NCBI GenBank assembly: GCA_038496445.1
Contig: JALMLS010000143.1
Location: 186,001 to 250,000, forward strand
Reading direction: 5' to 3'
DNA length: 64,000 nucleotides
Origin: Trichosphaerium sp. ATCC 40318
Taxonomy: Eukaryota > Discosea > Flabellinia > Trichosidae
The translations under genes and the position numbers were made by a program. Positions 21,330 through 32,905 of this stretch are shown here, one piece after another. How positions within the stretch are numbered: position 1 is the first letter of the stretch; each line of letters begins with the position of its first letter. The notes below the pieces were generated by a model. That model had not been told where the DNA came from and did not search any database. It worked only from the letters and a program-made list of their open reading frames with translations.

Positions 21330-21857
21330 ATAAAAGCAATCCTGAATGTTGTATTTCTCATATGGGAACAAACTATGGTATATATTCCACTAAATAAAAG
21401 CGTAGTAGCCAAACTTTCAGTACATAAACATTGACAAACAATATTTTTCTCGCTGTTTCAGAGCCTTACTTTCTTGACAACCTTTTTGCTTTGCAATTTG
21501 ACAACACGACTGACTAAACACGTGACTAATAATTTTGTATTTCCAAAGTACAGCGAGAGCAAGCTTTCACTATAAACAGGGCTGTGGGCTGTGGAAAAAA
21601 GAAGAAGAGCAGTAGTATCTTTTCAGTCTGAGTTTTTTTTTAATTTTAAGTTTACAATACGTTAGGTGTATCTCCAGGATAAATACATTTCTCATTCTGT
21701 TATTAAAGGCGTCCCTTTTGTATAACAGAACTTTTTTTTGGTGGGAGATAAATTACAGGCCCTGGTGGTTGGTTGTGGGAAAAAATGGGTTTCGTATCAA
21801 GATAGTTTTTTTTTTCAAAGTTGTCTTTTTTTTGGCTTTAGCACCGTGCAGATCAAA
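21330..21857. other. Intergenic spacer between convergent genes
   Basis: 3' flanks of the WD40-like gene (+) and the histidine kinase (-). It has several T-runs and one CACGTG near 21520. No gene seen. Confidence 0.5.
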
Positions 21858-24800
21858 TCAAGCATAGTTGTATGTGTTATCCATTATCTGCTGTAGTATA
21901 TATCGCATACTTTTAGGATCATCCAAAGAGTCTGAACGGAGTCTCGCCTTTGAGATTATATCTGTGTTTTTTGACAACTTTGATTTTATACGTGCTATTT
22001 GTTCTGCTTCATCATCCGCAGCTGAATGAAGTATTATAGGTACTTTTGTGGCATTATATGTTCCACTTGATCTTATCATTGCCTCAGCTGTCTGACCACC
22101 AACGCGAGGCATATTCAGGTCCTAAAATGAGAACGGTAAGAAAAAAAAAAGATCCAAAACCCGAAAATACTTACCAGAAAAATAACGTCGTAGACCCCAC
22201 TCTTAAACAGCTCAACTGCCTCATCTCCATCCTTCGCTATGTGATGTTCGCAGTCATACGTCCTCAATAAGTTGCTGAACAAGAACCGAGTCGTTGGATC
22301 ATCATCTAGAAGGAAGATAAGTTGACGTCCGAAGAGATATCAAAAAAAAAGATGAGTTTTTGTCTTACCAGCAAAAAGAACTCTTAGTTTGATACTTTCA
22401 TTTGACCTCTTGATTATTGCCCTCCGCAGTTTTAATATACCTGTAGGAGATGTTTTACTTCGTTTAGATATCATCGGAGACTTTTTGACTGTTCCTATTC
22501 CGGAATTTCTCGGACTTTTGCCAAAGTCGTATCCAAGATTTTTAACAACAACGTAAAAGGCGAGCGTAGATCCTTTTCCTTCTCCTTCACTTGAAGCCCA
22601 TATTTTACCATTCATCTCAGCTACCAAGTCATGTGTAATATGAAGCCCAAGACCTTTCACAAAATGAGTTATCTGAACAACTTTATGAATTTTATTTTCT
22701 AAAAATAAACGATGCGGTTTGTTTGGTGTTTTTTTTTCTCTTTTGTACGAACCTGTGCCAATATGACCAGATGTTTGTTCCCCTTGAAAGAATGCTTGGA
22801 ACACTCGTGATAAATTATTTTGGCTCATTCCAGCACCAGTATCCTTTACGGAAACGTAGAGAAGTTGATGGTTTGATTTTTTTATGTGTCTTTTTGAAAC
22901 CTGTGAAGTATTCTGTCTCTTGAAGTGTTTATCAAAATAATCTTTAGAATAAAGGCCCGTATCCAAGTTATCACCCAAACCCCTCAACTCGCACGATACA
23001 TTTATAGACCCTTAAAAAAAAAGGTCAAAAAAAAAAAAAAGAAAAACAAGAAAACACGTTGTATTTGTTGGTTTTTGTCATTTACCTTTCCTTGTGAATT
23101 TCCACGCGTTCGATACCAAGTTCCTTATACACTGAAGAAGCTTTGTTCTGTCTGCTATCAATCTCGTATTCTTTAAGGTCTTGGATATGCTCAAATTGAT
23201 AGAAACATTCTCGCTCGGTACTTTGTCTTGAGGACAAACAGTACGTAATTTAAATAAGTCCAACATATGTTCTATTGCCTATATTTCCGGTTAGGCTATG
23301 CACGATTTAAAAAAATACAACTAGATCCACACAAACATCCAAACGACAATAAAAACGTTTAACGTGTTCTCGAATGATTTTCTGAAAAAAGGAGAAGCAC
23401 GTGCACAAATGAAATCGGAGGAGTTTTTTTTCTTTCTTTCTTTTTTGGTAGGTTACCTCGGAGAGATCAAACGTCTCATAGTTAAGACGCATATAGTTTG
23501 TTTGCATCTTACAATAATCAAGAACTTCGCTTGAAATATTGTGAACGTCTTCGCATGCTACCGCTAGTGTTTTTAATACAGCAATTTCAACTGGTTTTGA
23601 TTGGCGGAGATACTCCTGTACATGACAAAGTTAGATCTTACATCACGTGCGATATTCCTTCTTTAAATCTTTTTTACGGTTTACGTACCCTAAGAATACT
23701 GCTCATACTCATGAGTGGCCCTCTTATCTCATGTGTCACATGCTCAACGACTCGAGTTTTCATGCTAGGAGGTTTTGTGAGTCCAGGTTTTATTTTCTTT
23801 TTCTTGCTGTTTTTTTTTCAGAAAAGACCACAAAATTCCGGCGGTACTGGAGTTCTTTTTTTCACGTTCAGTGTATGTATGTGTGCGTACTCTAATTCTT
23901 TTGTGTAATGCGACACAGACTCGTTGAAGACTTGAGAGACCCTCACAAATGATGCAAGTATTAATATATCAGAGATAAGACCAATCGATAGTCGAAATGT
24001 GTCTTCATCTACCAAGAGAGCGAGTTGTGGTGGATACACGCATGGTGTATTCTTATTAATGTTGTATAATACAACCCTCAGTACAGCTAGATGAAATTAG
24101 AAGGAAATTATTACTCGGGCAATGACTTGACCCTTGTGAAACAAGAAAAAAAATTAGAAAAAGTTACGTGCCAGGAATACAACAGCCTATGATAAGCGCA
24201 GGTTTTCCTCCTTTTGTTGTTACGAATATAGGAATCAAAGCCCACCAAATGCTCACTGCACCATGTTGACATCCTGTTCCAATAGATAATGAACCAATAG
24301 CCATAGCAACCTGTAAAGAATTAGAATCTTTAATAGGATCAATTAAAGGTGTGTTCGTTTTTTGTAGAGTTTTTTTTGTACAAAGCTCGAAAAAAAAGTT
24401 GGTTGGAAAAAAAAATGGAATGTCGCTTGGCGACACGTGATAGTTTGAAGTCTTTTGCTATAATACGTACTATTACGTTGAATGCATTGACTTTGAATGT
24501 TTCGCTTAGGTGTTGTCTAATGCACAGTAGAACACAGCCAGAAAGGACAGCGAATGCGCATCCCACAACAGGAATTAATGCTGGTATCCATAAAAACGAT
24601 ATCACAAAGAATATCGTCTCAAATACTATCAAAACCAATAGTGCTTCTAACGAAGAGATATATATTAGTAAACGAAACCACGTGGATAACAAGTAAACAC
24701 TCGAAATTTTTTTTTGGGTTATTCAAAAAGGTTTACAGAATTGAAGGAAGGAGTCTGTCTATAGTGGTTAACTATACCCGGCGTAATAAACACACCGACC

Positions 24801-25182
24801 TCCAAGACGTTGTAATTTATCACAATCATCACGAAAAAGAAAAAGGAAAAACAAGGAGACGTATTGTTTCGTTCAAACAACAACGACTCAATGAACGAGG
24901 CGCTTTGAAAAAAAAAAAAGGTACGAAAATACGCATACCTGTTATAAACGTGCCACAATATTCTGATAGAAGCTGTTGTTGCTTGTTATGTATGCTTTCT
25001 AAACGCATTGAGCTTGTATGCGGACGGGAGTTATTTCTTTGCTCTATAGCACGTGAAGAATGGGTCACGCCTCGTGGTGACTCCGCATTCGTTTTCATTA
25101 TATTATTTAAGTCTGTTGAAGAAAAAAACTTTGCCCACAAAGTTTGCTTCTTGTTTGCTTTGCTTCGTCCAACAGTATCCAT
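21858..25182 (-). CDS. Membrane hybrid histidine kinase with receiver domain
   Basis: Many exons. The N-terminus starts at ATG 25182 (polar, MDTVGRSKANKKQ). A membrane region follows (about 24950-24000) with several hydrophobic segments: LLIYISSLEALLVLIVFETI, FFVISFLWIPALIPVVGCAF, AVLSGCVLLCI, GAVSIWWALIPIFV, SIGLISDILILASFV. Then come an H-box HEIRGPLMSM (near 23730; His autophosphorylation site), an N-box NLVSNAWKFT (near 23100), a G1 box DTGAGM (22827-22844) and a G2 box GTGLGLHI (split by an intron, near 22640-22760). The C-terminal receiver has acidic DDD after LRVLFA, phospho-acceptor Asp in DLNMP (near 22110) and HSAADDE; the usual Lys-Pro is replaced by SKARL. The family phosphorelays a membrane signal via His to Asp. 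The ligand is unknown. Ends at TAG/TAA 21858. Confidence 0.85.
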
Positions 25183-25357
25183 TATTCACACGTAACCACT
25201 CGCAGTAGTTTTAGTATTCAAAACGGAGTTTCCCAAGCTGTTTGTTACAAGGACAGACCCTGTCTGTGAATCAAATATTATGGTTTTAGGCACCTTAATT
25301 AATACCATAAGTAACCCACGTGATTATTTTGAGAAGGGTTTTGCTACTTGATGTACT

Positions 25358-26096
25358 TTGGAGCTCTCTTGGTGGAAAAAAAAGCCCACACAACTCCAAA
25401 GCGTAGCTGTTATCTCCACGGGACCACCGGACACAAAAGATCCGCTCGTGCACCCGCGTGCTGTAGTTATTATGGTAATACTCACAAAAATGAACTTGTT
25501 TTTGGACAATTTGTTGTTGTCGTCATCGCAAATTCGCTTTATTTTAGACGCTTATGGCGATAGTGTCAGTATGGTGGTCAAATACATGCCTCTAACCCAC
25601 AAGGAGATTGATTTGTGCGCCTACATAAAGAGTGCACCTCAAAAATGCACAATCAAAGGCGAAAAAACACAGAAGAATTCTGTATTGTTTTCCTCTTTAA
25701 TGTTAATGCTTGGCATTGACCAACGAGCGGGTGGTATTTTCACAGCTTGTCACAGGAGTACGGTAACCTTTTCGGTCTATTAAAGCGCCTTTAGAGAACA
25801 AGCAAATTCCACTTTCTCTAACTGTCCTAGTTGCAATATTTAACTTGGGCGCTTGTTTGTGGTTCTCGCGGCGACGGTACTTCCTTTTCTCTCGCTCAAT
25901 AACTACGAGAGTTTTTATCACCCTCGTACTCGCTGTCTCCGTCAACGTTGGTAAAATTGGCAAGTGTACGAGTGTGAGTTTCTGCGTACAAGCCTTTGTG
26001 GTCTTTCTGCACGTAGTTTTAGTACGTACGCGAGTAATTACTGTAATTAAATTTGTTTGTAACTGTAGTTACTCTACTACCGCTCTTATTGCGTAG
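25358..26096 (+). CDS. Possible multi-pass (7TM-like) membrane protein, model uncertain
   Basis: Plus-strand frames read SWWKKKPTQLQSVAVISTGP, LFLDNLLLSSSQIRFILDAY, then after a probable intron near 25690-25770, PLENKQIPLSLTVLVAIFNL, GACLWFSRRRYFLFSRSITT, RVFITLVLAVSVNVGKIGKC and SFCVQAFVVFLHVVLV. The alternation of hydrophobic helices with basic loops resembles a fungal/amoebal 7TM receptor core, but opposite-strand frames in the same place are also open, and no start codon fits the first exon. It stands divergent from the histidine kinase. Treat as a candidate only. Confidence 0.3.
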
Positions 26097-26156
26097 TTGA
26101 ATATGTATAGATGACTTACAGGTTTAATAGTTGGGATAATGGGCTGAGTAACAAAA

Positions 26157-27847
26157 ATGGTGTCCATCAGGGCTCAGGTCGCGTATAAAGACAGCATAGC
26201 GCAGAAGCTGGCGAGAGAAAGGCATAGAAAAATTGTAGCGAAGAGATTACTTTCCAAAGAAAAGCCACTGGACTACTGGGACAATATAAAGAACCAGAGA
26301 CAGATCTTCAACATAATTGGTCGAAAAATGAGTGTCAAAGTTCTAGAAGACTGGTATACAATACAACAGGTTGATGTAGCACCGCTAGGACTTAATGTAT
26401 TAACAAGGTAACGTTAAACAACCGCAAAGAGCAAACTGTTAACGTGACAGAAACAGTTTTTTTCTGTGAAAAAAAAAACTTTGACGTTTGTGAGTTGAAA
26501 CTCGCTTTCTCACCAAATTTTTTAGATATGACTTTTCATTACATAAAGCACTACGTAATATATACCCTGTGTATAAATGGCATGGTTGGAAATTTGTGTA
26601 CGACTAGTACATTAAAGTAATTAATCTAAAAAGCATGTAGTACTGTGCCTAGACATTTCTGGGAACTTGCTGACAATCAGATGGATAAAATAAACGTCCT
26701 TGCTCGTAATTTACGTGTTAAAACATTAGAAGATTGGTACAAAGTTACTAATAGCCTCATGTTGAGCAACGGAGGTGGATCTCTACTAGCAATGTGCGTG
26801 CCAAAACAAACCCTAGACATGTTACCTTTCTTTTTAGTTTTTAGCTGAGTCTGTCTGTTCTGACTTGTTTGGTTTAGGTATAAGTTCTCTATACTTCGTA
26901 TGCTATCAAGTATTTTCCCATTTTATAATTGGAAGCCATGGAGATTCAAGTACTAAGCTTTTATCCAACCTGTAACTTATTTTCTTTCGTTTTTAGAGGT
27001 GTACCAAATGGAACCTGGGAGGAACATGATAATATACGAATGAAGTTAAATGATATGGGGGAGAATTTAAATGTAAAACAAATCGATGATTGGCATGATA
27101 TATCAACGCAAGATTTTAAGAAGCAAGGATTTAGCATGCTGGGGTACGACAAAATAAGATTGTTCTTTTTTTTTTGCACCAACCTGTGCGTTGCTTCCTT
27201 CTGAATCTCATCTACAACAAGGATATTTAATGGATCTCAATCAGCACTGCTCAGAACAGCATATCCTCAACATACATGGGTGTTTAGAAAGTACGACTAC
27301 AGATCAAAAGAAACTTTGTTTAAAATAGATAAAACTGTTTTTTGACAATCGTATCATATTTTCTTCGCTATTCGCCTTTTCTTTCAAATGCAAACAACGC
27401 TTCATCTTATCGAACATAGAACCAATGGATTTTGGAATGTTCAAGATAACCAACTAGCTTTCTTGGATACTGTTAAACGAGATCTTGGTATTACACATGC
27501 TTCCGAATGGTACGGTGCCGGTGACTTGCTCAACTTAACAAAACGGCAAAAACCTTGTGTCTTTTTTTTTTTTTTTCCGAGTAACGCTTATAGGGAGCGT
27601 GTTTCTCTAAAGCAACTTAAATTACGGGGAGGATACCATCTATCCAACAATTTTTTTGACTTGATGGCTGTGATATCGCCTGGGCGCAAGTGGGATTGGG
27701 CAAATGTTAACCACGCCAACAAAAGAACCCAACAATGGTATTTATTCACCTTTTTTTATGTTTATGATTTTTACCCTTTTTTTAAACCATATCATACTCA
27801 TATACATTAGGATGCTCATAAAACACGCTAATACGTTATTCATATGA
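26157..27847 (+). CDS. Tandem-repeat protein, LEDWY...NG..LL...YP..W..WKF type
   Basis: About nine exons from ATG 26157. The N-terminus is basic (ARERHRKIVAKRLLSKEKPL). Units of about 60 residues then repeat: YWDNIKNQRQIFNIIGRKMS, VKVLEDWYTIQQVDV, FSLHKALRNIYPVYKWHGWKF; VPRHFWELADNQMDKINVLA, VKTLEDWYKV, YKFSILRMLSSIFPFYNWKP; VPNGTWEEHDNIRMKLNDMG, VKQIDDWHDI, GSQSALLRTAYPQHTWVF; TNGFWNVQDNQLAFLDTVKR, HASEWYGAG. An intron regularly splits each unit between the DWY half and the YP..W half. I have seen similar units in hypothetical proteins of glomeromycete fungi and some algae/protists, but no function is known. Last exon ends at TGA 27847. Confidence 0.7.
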
Positions 27848-29860
27848 ACCAAATATTGTACAGTACACGTAGAGCGTCATAGAGGTGTATAAAGCGGTGA
27901 TATTTTTTTTTCCGAAATATTCTCCAAAACACCTAAAAATACAAATTGTACATAAAAAAAAACCAGTACACCTCCGAACCATACTACGTTGTAGAAATAA
28001 TAAAAACGCTCATTGTTTTATGAGTTTATCAACGTACTAGCGCCTTGTCGCACAACCCTGTTATGGTACAGAACTGCAATGTTGGATCCCAATCTCCTAT
28101 GTCGAGAAAAAAATAAAAAAAAACGAACTTTGTCCTAAACCAAACCACAAGGGCTTCGATTTGTAATCTGGGTGTGAGTGACTGTTATTATAATTTGTGG
28201 AACATCTCCGTTTTAGAAGAACGTTACGCCAAGTGCTTCAAACGATTAGAAGACTACGATATACATAGCGACTAGGAAAAGGCTAATATAGTTTAATCCG
28301 GGCGTTTTCTTATGTTTTGAATGTCAGAATAAAAACAGATGATTTTATTCTGTATTACGATTAAAAACCCACCTGTGTGAGTACGTTTGTTTTCATATAA
28401 GCGTGATATTATCGTACGCAAAATAAGCGCATGTGTAGCGGTGTTGTTTTGTTTTATATTAATGACAGATAAAAGTGGTTGTTTACAATGCGTACATGAG
28501 TTTCCAAGGTAGAGCGGAGAAGGTAAAGCAGTTGGCTCCAAATGCCAACATATAAACGTCACGAATTAAACCACACGCACGTAGACTGCACGTAGAACTA
28601 CACAGGCACAGTATCGGACTTTTTATTTTGCGTAGTTCACACGTCTGCAATTGCTGAAAATACCACCTCTAGCGCTACGAAGAGCACTATACCCGCCAGG
28701 TATACGAAATAGGCAATGCAGTTAAGCAACACAACCTAAGGATGACTAAAATAGGACACATACCAAACACTACAACAGCAAGAGGGCCATCTTAATCGCT
28801 GCCCAAAGAGTTTTCCAAATCACCTACGTGTATTCGAGCTACAATTAGCTACGTACTAGCAAGCAACAACACAAACAAACACAGTCTATTCTAAATACTG
28901 TAAGGTATAATAGGAAATAATGCATGAAGTAAGGGTACGCGTAGAATAGGATTAAACCAATCAACTTTTTGGAACATTCTGGATCTATCTACCTATCTAC
29001 ATAACTTTGGGGTACACGGTAAACCTATTCGTAACGCTATCGTCCTCTTTTAAAAAGGTCAGAGCAAACGACTAACCATTACTCGAGAGATGGTACCGAC
29101 GGTAGCTAATCACAAGGAGAGTGAGTAAAGACGCAAGAACCAATCTACAGGTAAGCATACACTCGGATTCAGGCTCACAAAAGGGCTTCCCTACAGTTCA
29201 TTTTAGGAAATACTCGAAAACGTTCAGACAACGGTAACGCCATGCTTCACTCGGAATAAAGTAACATCGTATCAACTTTTACGCGTTTCAAAAAACAACC
29301 TCGCTAATATCTTTATTTGATGCCTTACATTACTTTTATGGTGATTCTGAGCGATAAAACACATTCCAGTTGCCGAATAAAACGGTAACCGCTGCACCAC
29401 CTAAATGACTTGGGGGTGCAGCAGTTATCGTTTATAACGCCGGCAAACCAACTCCAAGAGGTAGAAGCCTCTATAAAATACTCAGACAAACGAAACAAGA
29501 ACCTCAACGCTTCGGCGGAGTAACATCAGACAAACAACAACTAAAACAAATAGTATGAAGGCTCGTACGGTTTATAGTTTATCCCAGGTACAACACCATT
29601 AAAAGTAGCAATGCATAGTCCGTCATTCCCGCGTAGAGCATCAGCGTTTCTGATTTGCTTCTGTTTAAGCCACAAAAAACCGCTAGGTTTTCTTTTTTAT
29701 TCGAACAGTGCTTAATATGGTACACCATAAGCCTATTTGGGATTATTTGGTTATTTGTAAATTTCAGACTTTAGAGTCCTCTCGCAGCAATTCCTTGTGC
29801 CACTAAACCTCAAGTTTCTACAATGTAAGAAACACTGAATACCTACGTACAAAACTTCTT
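27848..29860. other. Gene-poor region
   Basis: Two kilobases with no model I can support. A minus frame at 28293-28562 contains SCTHCKQPLL but lacks consistent exons, and a plus exon-like stretch occurs only past 29870. Base composition is like the other spacers. No terminal repeats or transposase seen. Confidence 0.4.
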
Positions 29861-29870
29861 ATTTAAGGCT

Positions 29871-30070
29871 CAAGTGTATGTTGCCGAGGCTTATCTACAA
29901 CTAACAAGAAATGAAATGAATCAGGCCAAGCATCCACGTTATGTATTTGTAATGATTGAAGATGTGGAACATTTCAAGCGTTTGGTTGGACTGAACAAGA
30001 CTGTCAATATCGAAGGACACAATAGGCAACAACAACATTGGCGAGTAGCAATCAAAACCTTTTTTCTTTT
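29871..30070 (+). CDS. Isolated exon-like fragment
   Basis: After an acceptor (TTAAG at about 29865-29869) there is a clear protein-like stretch: AQVYVAEAYLQLTRNEMNQA, KHPRYVFVMIEDVEHFKRLV, GLNKTVNIEGHNRQQQHW. It runs into a sense T-run typical of an intron, but no flanking exons could be joined with confidence. It is either part of a short unrecognised gene or a decayed piece. No family recognised. Confidence 0.3.
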
Positions 30071-30156
30071 GAATGTAAAAATTGTTTTTAATTTTTCCTT
30101 CAAACACATTTGCAATCACACGAGTGTTCTTAAATGTAGAATAAATCAGCTCGCGT

Positions 30157-30200
30157 GGCTACACTAGAGCCACCAAGACTGAGCATCTTTCCTCCCAAGC
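30157..30200 (+). repeat. Short dispersed element with hairpin, copy A
   Basis: It begins GGCTACACTAGAGCCA, then a short hairpin-like segment (AAGA...TCTT), then CCTCCCAAGC. The same order occurs at 44882 and 59083. Plus strand in all three copies. It could be a small RNA, a regulatory element or a relic of a mobile element. Confidence 0.5.
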
Positions 30201-30381
30201 GCGTCTCCCTTATATTGACTATTTTGGCCAATCTAACAATACAGTTAACTGCAATAGCCTGGTTGAAGTGATAAACAAGACACGTGTTATAGATCAACGC
30301 GTTGTACACATTAAACTTAGTAGCTTTTTGATCGATACGATTGACAATACAAAAAAGAGATGATTGCGAGGTGTGCAGAAA

Positions 30382-30452
30382 TGTTAATGCCGGGATCGAA
30401 CCGGCCTTTATATGTTAACAGCATATTACTTTACCAGATAAGTTAAAAAACG
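30382..30452 (-). tRNA. tRNA-Asn-like (anticodon GTT), degenerate
   Basis: The minus strand shows a T-arm GCCGG-TTCGATC-CCGGC (30389-30405), an anticodon arm ATATG-CTGTTAA-CATAT with GTT in the loop, and a D-arm ACTT-ATCTGGTA-AAGT with GG in the loop. The variable loop is four bases. The acceptor stem is poor: the 3' side ATTAACA pairs only partly with the preceding T-run. The AT-rich stems and weak acceptor suggest an organelle-derived or decaying copy rather than a standard nuclear gene. Confidence 0.5.
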
Positions 30453-30882
30453 ATGAAGCACATGGACTCTCTGCATCTCAACAATGACAACTTTCGCAGA
30501 CATTTTATTCACGAGCAAAATTGCTGAAAAAAAAATTGTGGGATTATGAAATATTACACGAAAACTATCAAAAAATGCATACTTTTATTATCACGTGCAT
30601 ACAAGCAATGAATCTATTGTATTCAGTTCATTCAAGGTCCTGTCAAAAAAAAAAACCATGTGACTAATACTCCGCGTAGATAAAATTAATAAAAATGGAT
30701 TGAAGTAGTTTAACAAATGTGGCACGTGATACATTCGTCCCAAGTAATTTTACGGCGGCCTTTGATAAGGAATGAAAAAAACAAAATTGTTCAGCTGAAA
30801 AAAAACGTTAAGCCGACTTTTAATTTCCCGTTGGCTACATCGCAAACATCACGTCTTTTTTGCATTTGCTTGTATCTAGATA

Positions 30883-32303
30883 ATGGCAGCAATAAACAAC
30901 GTACCTATTTGAAGAGTTTGTAACTATTCTTAACGCTCTGTTAGGTAAACACTGCGAAGACGCAGGAATGCTATCTATTAGACCTTCCCGCAGAGCTACA
31001 GCTTGATATTATTGATTTAGACTTTGGGGTGTATACAAAATGGCCTATCGTGTCTAAACAAGCAGCAATGACAACGAGGTTCGACGACAAGTTGGAAAAA
31101 CATGGCAAATGGATAAAGATAAAAACAGTAAAACAAGACGACGACTCCTCCGCCTCAGAACCTTTGCTTGCCTGTCAAGAGTACTGGATGCATGGGCAAC
31201 TACATGGACAGTACAAGAAGTGGTTTAATAGCGGTATACTGCGTATACAAAGTAACTACGTTAACGGTGAACTTGACGGAGAATACAAAGAGTTTTACAA
31301 TAGTGGTCAACTGTGGAAACTTGTATACTATACTTGTGGTAAACGACACGGTGAATACAAGCAATGGAATATGAATGGTAACTTGTATTGTGAGTGTCAA
31401 TACTCAAGAGGAAAGCGAAAAGGAAAACACTCGTTGTGGCATGATCATGGACAATTAAGTCAAGAGTCAAAGTTCATAGATGATGCACTGTGGGGAGATT
31501 GTAAATCTTGGCATGAAAATGGTCAGTTAGAGAAAGCTTGTTACTATGTGGATAATATGCGACAAGGAGATTATAAAGAGTGGTATGATAATGGTCAATT
31601 ATTTCTCACGTGTCATTATGTTAATAACACGTGGGAAGGAGAGTATAAAGAGTATCGTAGGAATGGGTTTTTGAAGAAACAATGTTTTTTTCTTAATGAT
31701 AAATTGGATGGAGAGTGGAAGCATTGGTTTAGTGATGGTCAACAAGAAGTGAATTGCTTTTATGTTAATGATAAGAGAGACGGAGAGTTTAAGTCATGGT
31801 ATCCAAACGGACAATTAAAGCTGCAATTTAATTGTAAGGAAGATAAACAACATGGAGAAATGAAAGGTTGGTATGACTCAGGTGAGTTGAAGATGACATG
31901 CATTTATATCAATGGTAACCTAGATGGAATGTTCAGGGAGTGGTATAGGAATGGTCAGTTAGCAGAGGAAAGTAATTATATCAATGATAAGAGAGATGGA
32001 GAGTCAAAAAAGTGGTATGAAAGTGGTGAATTTCGAGAGAGTTGTAACTATGTTGCTGATAAACTACATGGAGAGTACAAGAATTGGTTTAGTAGTGGTA
32101 AGCTTTCCTCAAAATGTCATTATGTAAACGATGTACTTGATGGAGAGTATGAGAGTTGGTATCAAAGTGGGCAGCTATGTAAACATTGTGATTATAAAAA
32201 TGGCATTGTTTCTAAAATGTGGCATAATAATAATAATTTGTGGGGCTCAACAAAAAATCCAGTGTTATTCAGCACAAACAAACCAAAACACATACGACAA
32301 TAA
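30883..32303 (+). CDS. F-box-like protein with ~15 MORN/YwqK-type repeats
   Basis: Exon 1 is six codons from ATG 30883 (MAAINN), a 44-base intron with GTACCT donor, then one long exon. N-terminus: TQECYLLDLPAELQLDIIDL, an F-box-like LPxELxxxI motif, then YTKWPIVSKQAAMTTRFDDK, as in the paralogues at 13820 and 62916. About 15 repeats of ~23 residues follow: HGQYKKWFNSGILRIQSNYV, DGEYKEFYNSGQLWKLVYY, QGDYKEWYDNGQLFLTCHYV, DGEFKSWYPNGQLKLQF, HGEYKNWFSSGKLSSKCHYV. The repeats contain periodic WY and NGQL. Stop at TAA 32303. F-box proteins recruit substrates to SCF ubiquitin ligases; the repeat would be the binding face (inference). The layout closely resembles F-box/MORN families that I know from amoeba-infecting giant viruses. 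Confidence 0.82.
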
Positions 32304-32905
32304 ATGACAATTTCAAAACGTTCATCTCTTTACTGCTTCCGAGGACTTTTTTTTTACAACTTTGTTTATCATTCAAGTTAAGAACCTGCAGTCAAAATGT
32401 GGCCAAAGAAATCCGCAAAAAACTGAAGAACAACCTTGAGGAACTCAATTATTTCCTTTTTTTTTTCTGAGCCACACAATAGTAACTTTGAATGATACGC
32501 ACAATAACCTCCACACAACCAAGAAAGAGTATTTGTGATTAATTTTTAGTATTTTATTGGATATCAAAGTAGAGTTTGTAATCGGTTTAAGAGAGGTTAC
32601 ACACTCTAAACCCATTGTACATTTTTTTTTGATTGACGAAACAAAAAAAGCAAAAAAAGTGTCCGAAAAAAAAAACCGATCCAGCGACCACACTCCTCTT
32701 GTAGAGAATAAAAAAAGACGTCCAAGAGAATAATAAGAACACCATAAATATATCCTCATTTCTTCCCTCAAAAAAAACGCCAAAGTATTATCGCCAGAGA
32801 GCTCTCTTTGTATTTTTTTTTTCCTTTTTTTTTTTTTTCTTTTTTTCTTATTCTTTTTTTTTCTTTTTTGTTGTTGTTCAAAGTGTTGATACAGATCTCT
32901 CTTGT
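32304..32905. other. AT-rich spacer with long T-tracts between convergent genes
   Basis: 3' flanks of the F-box/MORN-like gene (+) and the mitochondrial-type gene (-). Positions about 32812-32875 are nearly pure T broken by single C/A bases; seen from the minus-strand gene this is a long A/G-poor 3' flank. No gene seen. Confidence 0.5.

Noticed and set aside
24349-25195. Long plus-strand frames opposite the histidine kinase
   Set aside because: They are antisense to well-supported membrane exons and show no domains.
32445-32905. T-tract region as a transposon tail or retrocopy poly(A)
   Set aside because: No ORF or target duplication nearby; T/A runs are common in all spacers and introns here.
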